A stretch of DNA of 64,000 nucleotides from Providencia manganoxydans (GTDB taxonomy: Bacteria; Pseudomonadota; Gammaproteobacteria; Enterobacterales; Enterobacteriaceae). The stretch lies in contig NZ_CP067099.1 of the NCBI RefSeq assembly GCF_016618195.1, positions 1,364,001 through 1,428,000 on the forward strand, written 5' to 3'. Below the pieces are notes generated by a model. The model saw nothing but the letters and a program-made list of their open reading frames with translations. It did no database searches and was not told the origin of the DNA. Made by a program: the position numbers and the translations under genes. Shown here piece after piece: positions 45,512 through 54,405 of this stretch; position 1 is the stretch's first letter; every line of letters starts with the position of its first letter.

Positions 45512-46606
45512 ATGGGAAAAATATTTTCTATTAAAATGGAGAATATAAGCTTGCTAGGTGCATTATATTATCCTGTGGATAATAGCCTATTTTATAAAGC
45601 ATATAGATATTCTCCTGAATTATTTCATTATAATAATGGTATGCTAAATAGTCGAGGGCAAAGTTATTACGAGAAGTTAAATTGCAACCAAATGATCCAT
45701 CAAATAAAAGTTTTAAAAAATAAATATTTGATGGTTCCTTATATGGCTGCGGAAAAAATTATAAAGTATGTGATTGTAGATCATGTTTTCTCTAAATTGG
45801 TTCGTTTAGCTGATTTTATTATAGGAGCTTATGATAGTTTTGAAAGTATTTTATTTAATTATATCAGAGCAATTAATTGGTGTGCTTATACAATTATCTG
45901 TTTCTTTCAAGGAAAGCCTTTACCTAAATATACCGATGAGTTAGAGGGAATTTCGATTGATCCTAGCTTAGAGTTAAAATTTCCACGGGAACAAATTGAA
46001 GCAGACAATCATTTTATTTCCTTATCATCAGTTAGTTATCTAAAAAAACAGTATGATTATATTGTCGGTATTGCATTGGGTGGGATTAGTTGCGCAGCGA
46101 TAGCAAGTTGTTATTTAAATAAGCCTCTTAGTATCATAAAAATCTCTTATTATGATGAGAGAAATATTGGTAAATCAATACCGCTATATAAAAATTGGTT
46201 GGATAAAGGGAATATATTATTGATAGATGATAATTGTGGTAGTGGGGTAACCTTAAATAAAGCTAAACAATATTTAAATGCAATAACAGACTGTTCTATA
46301 TCAACATATGCAACGGAATTACATTGGGAAAAATTTTTTAGGTGTAAGGTGTATAAACATCAAGATCAGATATTTGAGCTAAACTTTATGACGGAGTTAA
46401 CACCATGGTGTTTTAGGCATTTTGAGTTGCTTAATATATTAAAAGATAAAGAAAAAAATGCATTGGAAGTATGTGGCGTTACAACAGAAGATTGGGCTAA
46501 TTATTCATTAAAAATGATATCAATATTGTATAAAATATTTCCAGCGGAAAAAAGACTTTTAGCACTATTTAATAGGTTTAGTTTATTTATTGAGGATCCA
46601 ACATAA
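45512..46606 (+). CDS. Phosphoribosyltransferase-like protein with N-terminal extension
   Basis: A 364-residue protein. The C-terminal half has the type I PRTase layout: YDYIVGIALGGISCAAIAS near 181 and the PRPP-binding loop ILLIDDNCGSGVTLNKA near 235 (two acidic residues, then a G-rich loop). The N-terminal 170 residues are helical and match nothing I know; they may bind a second substrate. A TTG at 45494 is in frame, but the ATG at 45512 with AAGAG upstream is preferred. The gap from the HisA-like gene is 29 bases. The acceptor base is unknown. Codons are clearly AT-rich compared with clcA and the porin gene. Confidence 0.72.
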   Translation: MGKIFSIKMENISLLGALYYPVDNSLFYKAYRYSPELFHYNNGMLNSRGQSYYEKLNCNQMIHQIKVLKNKYLMVPYMAAEKIIKYVIVDHVFSKLVRLADFIIGAYDSFESILFNYIRAINWCAYTIICFFQGKPLPKYTDELEGISIDPSLELKFPREQIEADNHFISLSSVSYLKKQYDYIVGIALGGISCAAIASCYLNKPLSIIKISYYDERNIGKSIPLYKNWLDKGNILLIDDNCGSGVTLNKAKQYLNAITDCSISTYATELHWEKFFRCKVYKHQDQIFELNFMTELTPWCFRHFELLNILKDKEKNALEVCGVTTEDWANYSLKMISILYKIFPAEKRLLALFNRFSLFIEDPT

Positions 46607-46616
46607 AAGAGGAACT

Positions 46617-47270
46617 ATGAAAAAAACACATATTATATGGGATTGGAATGGAACTCTTTTAGATGATGTTAATATTTCTTTATTTGCAGCTAATCAAGTG
46701 TTTATTAGCTTAGATATTAAGCCATTGACGTTAAATGAATATAGACAATATTACTCGGTTCCCATTCAGAAATTTTATCATAATGTATTAGGTCGTACTC
46801 CAACAAAAATTGAATGGAAAAAAATTGGGAATATTTTTAATTATTATTATAAACCAGAGGTTAGAAAAGCGAAACTGTGTAAGGATGCTATTAAAGCTTT
46901 ACAATATCAGCAATTAAAAAATCTAACTCAATCAGTTTGTTCATTAATGGAACAAGACGATCTTGATTTAAGTGTATGTAATACTCAAGTAGGTAAATAT
47001 TTCAATTTAATTCACGGGCGAAGCTCACAACTTTTAAAGTTTGGTAAGTCAAAACAATTAGCATCACACATTGAAAAATTAAATATTTCACCTAGTGATT
47101 GTGTTGTGATTGGTGATTCTACCGATGATGCATTATCGGCATTTGATGCTGGCGCAAAATCGATTCTTTATACTGGAGGAACTCATAGCGAGGAAAAATT
47201 ATTAGCAACGGGGGCATATGTTGTTAATTCATTAGTCGAAGCTGCTATTTTAGCTGAAAGAATTACTTAA
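46617..47270 (+). CDS. HAD-family phosphatase
   Basis: A 217-residue haloacid-dehalogenase hydrolase. Motif I is IIWDWNGTLLDDV (nucleophile Asp9; the second Asp of the usual DxD is Asn, a variant common in phosphoglycolate-phosphatase-like proteins). Motif III Lys is in KSKQLASHI near 142. Motif IV is VVIGDSTDDALSAFDAGAKS near 163. A cap domain occupies about 15-85. GAGG is 4 bases before the ATG at 46617; an earlier frame start would overlap the previous gene. Dephosphorylation of a sugar-phosphate or nucleotide intermediate is likely. Confidence 0.82.
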   Translation: MKKTHIIWDWNGTLLDDVNISLFAANQVFISLDIKPLTLNEYRQYYSVPIQKFYHNVLGRTPTKIEWKKIGNIFNYYYKPEVRKAKLCKDAIKALQYQQLKNLTQSVCSLMEQDDLDLSVCNTQVGKYFNLIHGRSSQLLKFGKSKQLASHIEKLNISPSDCVVIGDSTDDALSAFDAGAKSILYTGGTHSEEKLLATGAYVVNSLVEAAILAERIT

Positions 47271-47282
47271 ATAGGAGGAGGT

Positions 47283-48542
47283 ATGCTACATGCTGTCATA
47301 GGATTACAATTTGGAGATGAAGGGAAAGGAAAATTTGTTGATTACCTTTCTGCAAAAATGAATAATATTGTTAGGTTTAATGGAGGTGCAAATGCAGGGC
47401 ACAGTGTTCAAGTTAAAAATAAGCGTCTGTCATTTTCTCAGTTACCAGCTACTTTGCATCAACGTAACTTATTTGTTTGCCAAGGTGCACTTATTAGCCC
47501 TGAAATTTTAATAGATGAAATAGAACGCTTTAAAGCAAATTATCAAGATGTTTCTATTTGTATTGACTATCGATGTCATATTGTATTGCCTATACATGCC
47601 TTATTAAATCATGCATCTGAATATTTTAAAGGCAAACGAAAAATAGGCTCGGTCGGGGTCGGTATAGGCGCTTGTTTTGAAGATAAAGCTAACCGTCACG
47701 GGATTAGGCTCTGTGATGCCCTTGATAAAGATCGTTTAAGAGATAAATTAGCTTTTTTGTGGCAGTTACGTGAGAAGCAAATTAAATATGTCTTTAATGG
47801 TGAGGTTGCGCTAAGTTTTGAAACAACGTTAGATGTGCTGCATGAACAATGCCAATATATAAAACCTTACCTGTCTTTTACAGATAAGAAAATTCGTCAG
47901 CTAATTAATCGAAATGAAGATGTACTACTTGAGACCTCTCAAGCAACATTTTTAGATAATGCATTTGGGTCTTATCCTTATACTGTTGCTTATCAAACTT
48001 TAGTGCAAAGCTGTTTTTCAGTCATAGGGATCCCAAGTTCACCTATTCATATTTTAGGCGTTATGAAAGCGTATATGATAAGAGTGGGTAATGGGCCATT
48101 CCCGACCGAATTGAATAATGAAATTGCAGAGACACTGCGTGAAAAAGGAAATGAATACGGCACAGTTTCCAAGCGTCCGCGGCGATGTGGTTGGTTAGAT
48201 TTAAATTTAATTAAACAAGCGATCGAGCTTAATGGCGTTACGGAACTCGCAATAACAAATGTGGATGTATTGGCAGGCTTTGATGAAGTTTATATTGCAA
48301 TAGATTATATGGTTGAGGGCCAATCAGTTTCATGTGATGAAGCTCTATTAGATCTGGCTGAGGCTATACCAATATACCGTAAATTTTCAGGTTGGCCTCC
48401 TTTAAATGAATGTTATCAAAATAGGTCACAACTCCCAAAATCATTAGAGATTTTTTTATCTTTTATTGAAGAACAAACAAATAAAAAAATTCGTTATATT
48501 TCATATGGTGCAGATAGAGAAAAAACGATTATTTGTAGCTAA
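47283..48542 (+). CDS. Adenylosuccinate-synthetase-like ligase (PurA paralogue)
   Basis: A 419-residue PurA-fold protein. Retained are the GTP/catalytic loop LQFGDEGKGKFVD (Asp12), NGGANAGHS (His40), VMKAYMIRVGNGPFPTEL near 262 and RRCGWLD near 300. Altered positions are numerous: the IMP-binding EGAQGTLLDID region of E. coli PurA reads ETSQATFLDNA near 219; TTGRGIGP reads SVGVGIGA; the aspartate loop TTGRRRR reads VSKRPRR; and the guanine-specificity TKLD reads TNVD. These changes suggest a different nucleotide, amino acid or acceptor. Genuine purA has a purB-linked context and is not expected here. AGGAGGAGG precedes the ATG. Confidence 0.85.
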   Translation: MLHAVIGLQFGDEGKGKFVDYLSAKMNNIVRFNGGANAGHSVQVKNKRLSFSQLPATLHQRNLFVCQGALISPEILIDEIERFKANYQDVSICIDYRCHIVLPIHALLNHASEYFKGKRKIGSVGVGIGACFEDKANRHGIRLCDALDKDRLRDKLAFLWQLREKQIKYVFNGEVALSFETTLDVLHEQCQYIKPYLSFTDKKIRQLINRNEDVLLETSQATFLDNAFGSYPYTVAYQTLVQSCFSVIGIPSSPIHILGVMKAYMIRVGNGPFPTELNNEIAETLREKGNEYGTVSKRPRRCGWLDLNLIKQAIELNGVTELAITNVDVLAGFDEVYIAIDYMVEGQSVSCDEALLDLAEAIPIYRKFSGWPPLNECYQNRSQLPKSLEIFLSFIEEQTNKKIRYISYGADREKTIICS

Positions 48543-48556
48543 ACAAAGAGGGTCCC

Positions 48557-48982
48557 ATGATCAGTTATGTAACAGGTTTTATGTACTCCCCTGATGGTTC
48601 ACAGGTAGTACTGATCAACAAAAATAAACCAGAATGGCAAAAAGGAAAATTTAATGGCGTGGGAGGAAAAATTGAAGCTGAAGAAAGTGCTAATCATGCT
48701 ATAGTCCGAGAATTCTTTGAGGAAACAGGTGTAATAACGAAATTATCAGACTGGCAATGTTTTTTGATTTTAACTAATTCAAATAATTATCGTGTATATA
48801 TGTTTTATACCTACAGTGAAAAATTTAATCAGGTAAAGACAGTTGAAAAAGAAATTGTGAGTTTACACTCTGTATATCAACTACCTATAAATATTATTTC
48901 AAATTTATCTTGGCTAATTCCACTATCGCAAGATCAAAAAATTAAATTTAATAATCCTATAATGATGTTCTGTCGTTCATAA
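48557..48982 (+). CDS. Nudix hydrolase
   Basis: A 141-residue protein with a complete Nudix box at residues 37-59: GKIEAEES then REFFEETGV, following NGVGGK. This is the MutT-like small architecture. It would hydrolyse a nucleoside di- or triphosphate or related X-linked diphosphate. It is last in the five-gene operon, 14 bases after the PurA-like gene, with GAGGG before the ATG. It could remove pyrophosphate from the pathway product or sanitise a toxic by-product. A hairpin follows its stop. Confidence 0.85.
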   Translation: MISYVTGFMYSPDGSQVVLINKNKPEWQKGKFNGVGGKIEAEESANHAIVREFFEETGVITKLSDWQCFLILTNSNNYRVYMFYTYSEKFNQVKTVEKEIVSLHSVYQLPINIISNLSWLIPLSQDQKIKFNNPIMMFCRS

Positions 48983-48994
48983 GTAAATTAATAT

Positions 48995-49022
48995 CACCTC
49001 ATCATGTCTTCACAATGAGGTG
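48995..49022. terminator. Hairpin between the Nudix and porin genes
   Basis: Stem cacctcat with atgaggtg, loop of 12 bases, between convergent genes. Confidence 0.6.
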
Positions 49023-49037
49023 AACGTATAAGTTATT

Positions 49038-50132
49038 TTAGAATTGATAAATCAAACCTAGTCCCAACACATTATCTGTATTGATGCCATAATCACGAGT
49101 AAACTCATTGTCTTTTAGTAAATTAATTTTATAATCAACAACTGCGGACATATTTTTATTAAAATCATAAGCTGCACCGACAGCAATATATTTAACTAAG
49201 TCATTACTACCGTAGCGACCTAAGTTTTTGCCTTTAGATTGGTTATAGCCAATAGATGGCGTTAAACCAAAATCAAATGTATATAGCGCAACTAATTCAA
49301 GGTTTTCTGTTTTATTCGCAGTGGTTTCATGCTTATCATCACCAAAGCGAGTTGTATTTAAAGTTTGTCCATACATTGCCGCTAAATAGATGTCATCAAG
49401 TTCTAATTTACTGCCAATATTCCATGCTTCAGCTCGTTTACCTGTAGCGCCTGTTGCTGAGTTATTTTGACTTGGTGTACGAGATGAATTTGAATAACCG
49501 CCACCGATCGAAATACCCCAACCTAGCTCATAGGCTGTTGAAAAACCATAACCATCGCCATTATTATCTAGTGCACTGTCGCTAGCTGATTTATTTTGAT
49601 CGCCATTTTTTCCTTGATACTGTAATGCAAAACTGAGCCCATCAATATAACCAAACGCATTGTTATTGCGATAAGTTAATAAATTACGGTTTCGCCCCAT
49701 CATAAATGTATCTTCTTGATCCATAGTATCAGCGCCCCAAAGCGGTAATACATCGGTCCAAGCATTGGTATCGTAGATCACACCGTAGTTACGACCATAA
49801 TCAAGTGAACCATAATCGGCAAACTTTAAACCGGCATAGGCTAAACGATTTTGTGTTTCGTTATCACTCTCTGATTTGTTAGTAGGGGTTTCCCATTCAA
49901 AGCGGCCAAAGCCGATGAGTTGATCTGTAATCTGTGTATCGCCTTTAAAACCAAGGCGCACTCTTGAATCATCACCATCTTCACCACTTTTAGCATCTGC
50001 AAGATAATGTCGAACATCAATTTGTCCATACACATCAAACTTGTTCCCATCTTTATTATACACTTCGGCTGCATTTGCTGTGCTAGAAGCTATTAATACA
50101 GGGATTGTAACTGCAAGGATATTTCGCTTCAT
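49038..50132 (-). CDS. General porin (OmpC/OmpF type)
   Basis: A 364-residue outer-membrane trimeric porin. The signal peptide ends at STANA (residue 21), then [19 protein letters not shown] opens the barrel. FGRFEWETP and RNYGVIYD lie in the early strands and constriction loop, and the protein ends in YQF, the C-terminal aromatic needed for BAM assembly. Sequence drift does not let me choose OmpC against OmpF. Upstream (50133-50340) is AT-rich and presumably carries OmpR-type control. It is divergent from hcp. Confidence 0.9.
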   Translation of the reverse strand: MKRNILAVTIPVLIASSTANAAEVYNKDGNKFDVYGQIDVRHYLADAKSGEDGDDSRVRLGFKGDTQITDQLIGFGRFEWETPTNKSESDNETQNRLAYAGLKFADYGSLDYGRNYGVIYDTNAWTDVLPLWGADTMDQEDTFMMGRNRNLLTYRNNNAFGYIDGLSFALQYQGKNGDQNKSASDSALDNNGDGYGFSTAYELGWGISIGGGYSNSSRTPSQNNSATGATGKRAEAWNIGSKLELDDIYLAAMYGQTLNTTRFGDDKHETTANKTENLELVALYTFDFGLTPSIGYNQSKGKNLGRYGSNDLVKYIAVGAAYDFNKNMSAVVDYKINLLKDNEFTRDYGINTDNVLGLGLIYQF

Positions 50133-50343
50133 GATAATAAATCCTTAAAATGATTAACTGAATAAATGGTATTTTTCGCACTTAAATAAGTTACGTAAAG
50201 GTATTATCAATTGAGTAAATCAAAATGTGCAAGTGTTAATTTGATGACGATGACATCGATATTTTTAACTGCAGAATAATAAAAGTAATTTTTCTTGCTT
50301 TATTAGATGGATAACTGTGAATGATTCTCATTAAATTTAAATC

Positions 50344-50357
50344 TTAATTTAGATCAA
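50344..50357. promoter_or_regulatory. FNR-type site upstream of hcp
   Basis: ttaat-ttag-atcaa matches the FNR consensus TTGAT-N4-ATCAA at nine of ten positions. It lies about 100 bases before hcp, suitable for anaerobic activation. The stretch from 50133 to here holds no gene. Confidence 0.6.
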
Positions 50358-50415
50358 TAAATCTTCAGATAGTCTGTAATCGCACTTCCTTATTAGTCAA
50401 AAAGGTTTAATCTTA

Positions 50416-50438
50416 ATGTTGTATTTCAAATGCAACTT
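50416..50438. promoter_or_regulatory. NsrR operator candidate upstream of hcp
   Basis: atgttgtatttcaaatgcaa followed by ctt is an 11-1-11 inverted repeat agreeing with the enterobacterial NsrR consensus (AAGATGYATTTNAAATRCATCTT) at 20 of 23 positions. It overlaps the leader just before the hcp start. NsrR is the nitric-oxide-sensing repressor of hcp-hcr in E. coli. Confidence 0.75.
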
Positions 50439-50452
50439 ATGAGGCAACAAAC

Positions 50453-52105
50453 ATGTACTGTGTGCAATGTGAACAAACAATTAGAACTCCAGCTGGCAAT
50501 GGCTGTGCATACGCGCAGGGTATGTGCGGTAAAACGGCTGAAACGTCTGACTTGCAAGATCTATTAGTTGCGGTATTGCAAAGTTTATCTGCTAGCGCAG
50601 TGGTAGCGCGCGAGTTAGGCATTATCGATCATGATGTAGATAGTTTTGCTCCACGTGCATTTTTTTCAACATTAACCAATGTTAACTTTGATTCAGAACG
50701 TATTATTGGTTATGCAAGAGAAGCGATATATCTGCGAGACAAATTAATTAAGCAGTGCCAAGCAAAAAATAGTGCAATTGTCTTCAATCACCCGTTAATT
50801 AATCTTCAGTTAAACAGTAATGATATTGCAACGTTACAAAAGCAAGCTGAAGAATTTGCATTAGATATTGATAAAGCGCGTGTTGGTGACGATATCCATG
50901 GCTTACGCATGCTGTGTTTATACGGTCTGAAAGGGGCTGCTGCTTATATGGAGCATGCTCATGTTTTAGGACAATATAACAATGAAATTTATGCACAATA
51001 TCATCAAATAATGGCATGGCTAGGTACGTTACCCACTGATATGAATGAGCTGCTTGATAACGCAATGGCCATTGGCATGATGAACTTTAAAGTGATGGAA
51101 ATACTGGATGCCGGTGAAACAGGTGAGTTTGGACATCCGATCCCAACAGAAGTTAATGTACGTCCTGTCGCGGGCAAATGTATCCTTATTTCAGGTCATG
51201 ATTTAAAAGACCTGAAAATGTTGCTAGAACAAACTGAAGGTACAGGGATCAATATCTATACACATGGTGAAATGCTACCAGCGCATGGTTACCCTGAACT
51301 TAAAAAATACTCTCATCTTGTTGGGAACTACGGTAGTGGCTGGCAAAATCAGCAAGTAGAGTTTGCTAAATTCCCAGGTCCTGTACTCATGACATCAAAC
51401 TGCATTATTGATCCTGATGTTGGGCAATACAAAGATCGCATTTGGACGCGCAGCATTGTTGGATGGCCTGGAGCAAAACATTTAACTGGAGATAATTTCT
51501 CTGAAATGATTGCTCAAGCGTTATCGATGAATGGTTTCCCATACACTGAAATAGAGCACAAAATTACAGTTGGTTTTGGCCGTCAAACATTATTAAGTGC
51601 GGCTGATACCGTTATTGATTTAGTTGCACAGAAAAAATTACGCCATGTATTTTTAGTGGGTGGCTGCGATGGTAGTCGTGGTGAGCGTAGTTATTATACT
51701 GATTTTGCTCGCAGTGTGCCAAATGACTGTTTAATTATGACATTAGCTTGTGGTAAATATCGATTCAATAAATTAGATTTCGGCACACTAGAAGGTTTAC
51801 CGCGTTTACTCGATGTTGGGCAATGCAATGATGCTTACTCAGCAATTATGCTTGCAGTTAATCTTGCGGAAAAATTGGGATGTGGCGTAAATGATCTACC
51901 TCTTAGCTTGATCTTGTCTTGGTTTGAACAAAAAGCAATTGTTATCTTATTAACGCTCTTGGCATTAGGTGTTAAAAATATTTATACCGGACCAACTGCG
52001 CCTGGATTTTTAACTGAAAATCTTTTGAATGTACTAAATGAGAAATTTGGTATGCGTAGTATAACAACGGTTGAACAAGATTTAGCTGAAATCCTACCTG
52101 CGTAA
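50453..52105 (+). CDS. hcp: Hybrid cluster protein (hydroxylamine/NO reductase)
   Basis: A 550-residue Fe-S enzyme. The N-terminal [12 protein letters not shown] with Cys3, Cys6, then Cys18 and Cys25 ([10 protein letters not shown]) binds the proximal cluster in the enterobacterial spacing. Hybrid-cluster ligands are visible in [20 protein letters not shown] near 240, MTSNCIIDP near 317, and [10 protein letters not shown] near 430. In vivo Hcp reduces low levels of nitric oxide and also mediates protein S-nitrosylation. It is co-transcribed with hcr and carries FNR and NsrR sites upstream. Confidence 0.95.
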   Translation: MYCVQCEQTIRTPAGNGCAYAQGMCGKTAETSDLQDLLVAVLQSLSASAVVARELGIIDHDVDSFAPRAFFSTLTNVNFDSERIIGYAREAIYLRDKLIKQCQAKNSAIVFNHPLINLQLNSNDIATLQKQAEEFALDIDKARVGDDIHGLRMLCLYGLKGAAAYMEHAHVLGQYNNEIYAQYHQIMAWLGTLPTDMNELLDNAMAIGMMNFKVMEILDAGETGEFGHPIPTEVNVRPVAGKCILISGHDLKDLKMLLEQTEGTGINIYTHGEMLPAHGYPELKKYSHLVGNYGSGWQNQQVEFAKFPGPVLMTSNCIIDPDVGQYKDRIWTRSIVGWPGAKHLTGDNFSEMIAQALSMNGFPYTEIEHKITVGFGRQTLLSAADTVIDLVAQKKLRHVFLVGGCDGSRGERSYYTDFARSVPNDCLIMTLACGKYRFNKLDFGTLEGLPRLLDVGQCNDAYSAIMLAVNLAEKLGCGVNDLPLSLILSWFEQKAIVILLTLLALGVKNIYTGPTAPGFLTENLLNVLNEKFGMRSITTVEQDLAEILPA

Positions 52106-52129
52106 TTTTTAAAAAGTAATATGAAAGAG

Positions 52130-52149
52130 GGGGGAATGATAATTCCCCC
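52130..52149 (+). other. Intercistronic hairpin between hcp and hcr
   Basis: Perfect 8-bp stem gggggaat with attccccc, loop gata, without a T-run. It may adjust the relative amounts of Hcp and Hcr or stabilise the hcp message. Confidence 0.5.
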
Positions 52150-52168
52150 TACCAAGTGGAGTGATAAG

Positions 52169-53173
52169 ATGACAATGCCAAGCAGCTTATGTCCCAATAG
52201 AATGCAAATTCATTCTATTCATCAAGAAACATCTGATGTATGGACGATTAACTTAATCAATCACGATTTTTACACTTATTCGCCTGGGCAGTATGCATTA
52301 GTAAGCATTAAAAACAGTGATGAAATAATGCGTGCTTACACAATATCTTCTACTCCAGGCCAAAGTCGCTTTATTACTATCACCGTTAGGCGGTTGGATC
52401 ATGGGGTCGGTTCATGTTGGTTAACGAATTCAGTTAAACCAGGAGATTATTTGTGGCTTTCGGATGCACAAGGGGAGTTTACTTGTGCAGAAATTAACAG
52501 TAACCAATATTTGATGCTAGCGGCTGGATGTGGAGTAACCCCCATTATGTCAATGGTACGTTGGTTAATGGCAAATCGTCCTCAAGCGGATGTAAAAGTT
52601 CTATTTAATGTGCGTGATCAGCAGCAAATTATTTTTGCTGATGAGTGGCAACAACTAGTTAATTTATATTCTCCGAGATTACAATTGTGTACTATGGCTG
52701 AACACCCTGACCATGGTGGAATCGCAGAAGGGCGTTTAACACAAGAAAAACTGTTTGCTTTAGTGCCTGATATTCGCTCTAGAGTCGTGATGACATGCGG
52801 GCCAACACCTTATATGAAGAATGCCCAGCAATTTGCGAAAAATCTTGGCGTTCCTGCTGAACATTTTTTTATGGAACGTTTTTCGTTAGATCCAGAACCA
52901 ATTGAAAGTGAAGATACCTTAAGTTTAAAAATACGTCACCGTTTGATGAATTTTAAGGTACCAGTTGGTACATCTTTACTCTCTGCTTTAGAGCAAAATA
53001 AACAACCAGTTATTGCAGCTTGTCGTGCGGGGGTTTGTGGTAGTTGTAAAACCAGAGTTTTATCTGGTAATTATATAACAAGTAGCACTATGACATTAAC
53101 GGCTGAAGAAATAGCAAATGGTTATGTATTAGCATGCAGCTGCCAACTACAAGGTGATACAGAAATAGCCTAG
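52169..53173 (+). CDS. hcr: NADH oxidoreductase for Hcp
   Basis: A 334-residue flavo-Fe-S reductase. The FAD domain has RAYTISSTPGQ near 68, the NAD domain AAGCGVTPIMSMVRWL near 114 and MTCGPTPYM near 210, and the C-terminal plant-type [2Fe-2S] ferredoxin domain ACRAGVCGSCKTRV near 288. It passes electrons from NADH to Hcp. Frames open earlier at 52121, but the ATG at 52169 with GGAG upstream aligns with the E. coli Hcr N-terminus (MTMP). It is second in the hcp-hcr operon. Confidence 0.93.
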   Translation: MTMPSSLCPNRMQIHSIHQETSDVWTINLINHDFYTYSPGQYALVSIKNSDEIMRAYTISSTPGQSRFITITVRRLDHGVGSCWLTNSVKPGDYLWLSDAQGEFTCAEINSNQYLMLAAGCGVTPIMSMVRWLMANRPQADVKVLFNVRDQQQIIFADEWQQLVNLYSPRLQLCTMAEHPDHGGIAEGRLTQEKLFALVPDIRSRVVMTCGPTPYMKNAQQFAKNLGVPAEHFFMERFSLDPEPIESEDTLSLKIRHRLMNFKVPVGTSLLSALEQNKQPVIAACRAGVCGSCKTRVLSGNYITSSTMTLTAEEIANGYVLACSCQLQGDTEIA

Positions 53174-53204
53174 GGTATTTTTTAGTATCACTAAAAATAT
53201 ATGG

Positions 53205-53238
53205 ACTGTCTCATTCTTTATAGAATTAATGAGACAGT
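53205..53238. terminator. Bidirectional hairpin between hcr and the HEAT-like gene
   Basis: Perfect 11-bp stem actgtctcatt with aatgagacagt, 12-base loop. Confidence 0.65.
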
Positions 53239-53331
53239 AGTCTATGTATTAATGCCTAATTAAATAAACGTATTGAAAAATATTGAATTAGAATGTGATA
53301 AACAGACTAATTTTTTAAATATTAGGCATCT

Positions 53332-53568
53332 TTACTTGAAATAACTACCATCATGCATAAAGTAAATAGATAATTTACTTAATGTATTGATCGCTGAGAC
53401 TGCAATCTCTTTATTTGGGTCCTGACATAGATTAATAATACGCACGATGGCTTCTTCATACTCAATTGTCGCCTTATAATCACCTAAAGCTGATATTGCA
53501 GCGATTTTTATCTCGTCATTACCCCTAAATGTCAGGTTTGTCAGCATGCCGACAATGGTCTTGTCCAT
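53332..53568 (-). CDS. Small HEAT-like repeat protein
   Basis: A 78-residue cytosolic protein. Two helical repeats are evident: DEIKIAAISALGDY and KEIAVSAINTLSKL, each with the Ala/Leu spacing of HEAT or PBS-lyase repeats. No ribosome site is strong; the ATG at 53568 is chosen over an in-frame TTG at 53574. Such short proteins usually mediate protein contacts, but no function can be assigned. It is isolated, convergent with hcr and preceded by a long AT-rich gap. Confidence 0.55.
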   Translation of the reverse strand: MDKTIVGMLTNLTFRGNDEIKIAAISALGDYKATIEYEEAIVRIINLCQDPNKEIAVSAINTLSKLSIYFMHDGSYFK

Positions 53569-53573
53569 AATCA

Positions 53574-54130
53574 AATCTTCACTCTTTAATTAACTTAACA
53601 CTATTCTAATGTAAAATAAAATATATTAAAGACTAAATTAATATATGTTTTTATTATTTTATTTTGAAGTGTAACTGAAAGTGGTTGTTTTTCGAGTTTA
53701 ATAAATACTTAAGTGCATTCGCTTACTTAAATTATTCTAAGGCGACATCCTTATAAATAAAGTAATTATAGGCACATGACTTAATTAACCCTTAATTAGG
53801 GTTTTTATACTATAAAATAAGATTATTTTAAAATATATAATAATACAAATTAATATATACAATATTACTTTTCAATTAATCATCGTAATGGTTAAATGCA
53901 ATTACGCCTTTATCTTATTTTATAACGGGATAGTGCTACAACTCCAAAAAACTGTTTAGTATGAGTTAATTATAGACAGTACTAATCTTTTTGAAATATA
54001 AATTCATATTTTATTACATTTTGTTTCGGTGGGAATTGTTGTTATACATCAACTTAAACAAATCCTAAACAGAATAATGGCTATTCGATATTAACCCTTT
54101 TTTTGGGGTGGTAATTAACATCTCAATGGT
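53574..54130. other. Gene-free AT-rich interval with an orphan terminator-like hairpin
   Basis: No frame is supported. At 53787-53806 aaccc pairs with gggtt and a T-run follows, read on the plus strand, yet no plus-strand gene precedes it. A short untranslated RNA starting upstream could explain this, but no promoter is convincing. Confidence 0.35.
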
Positions 54131-54136
54131 TATAAT
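54131..54136 (+). promoter_or_regulatory. -10 element for the M-box/mgtE transcript
   Basis: Consensus TATAAT with TGG just before it (extended -10 style). No good -35 is visible. Transcription would begin about 15 bases before the riboswitch. Confidence 0.5.
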
Positions 54137-54159
54137 TCGCGACGCATTAAAAGTGCAGT

Positions 54160-54362
54160 ATCTCGTTAGGCGAGGCTCCTATACAAACACAGGTTGCTGA
54201 TCTGACGACGTCGAGAGACGCCCAAGATCAGGACAGGATATATCGAACGAAGGTATATCCCCATGTAACTTCTCATTATTTTATAATGAGATACGTTGTA
54301 TAGTGCTAAAACCGAGACGTGGAGATAGCCATCGCATTCTCTCATCTGGTTTCGCCCCTATG
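54160..54362 (+). ncRNA. M-box (ykoK) magnesium riboswitch
   Basis: The leader of the magnesium transporter gene carries M-box landmarks in order: ctcgttaggcgaggctccta, then acaaacacaggttgctgat, then gacgtcgagagacgccc, a long variable stem (cttctcattattttataatg), and near the end ctaaaaccgagacgtggaga. M-box RNAs bind Mg2+ and switch off mgtE or mgtA type genes when Mg2+ is high. Beyond it, actgtt pairs with aacagt (near 54368-54388) and may be part of the expression platform. The boundaries are estimates. Confidence 0.85.
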
Positions 54363-54405
54363 TGAGTACTGTTTGAGTAACCAACAGTAACTAGGGACTA
54401 AAAAA

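Noticed and set aside
47283..48542. PurZ-type enzyme for 2-aminoadenine DNA
   Set aside because: No phage genes, dATPase, MazZ-like or Z-specific polymerase partner is present, and the neighbours are HisA-like and PRTase-like; the resemblance does not go beyond the shared PurA fold.
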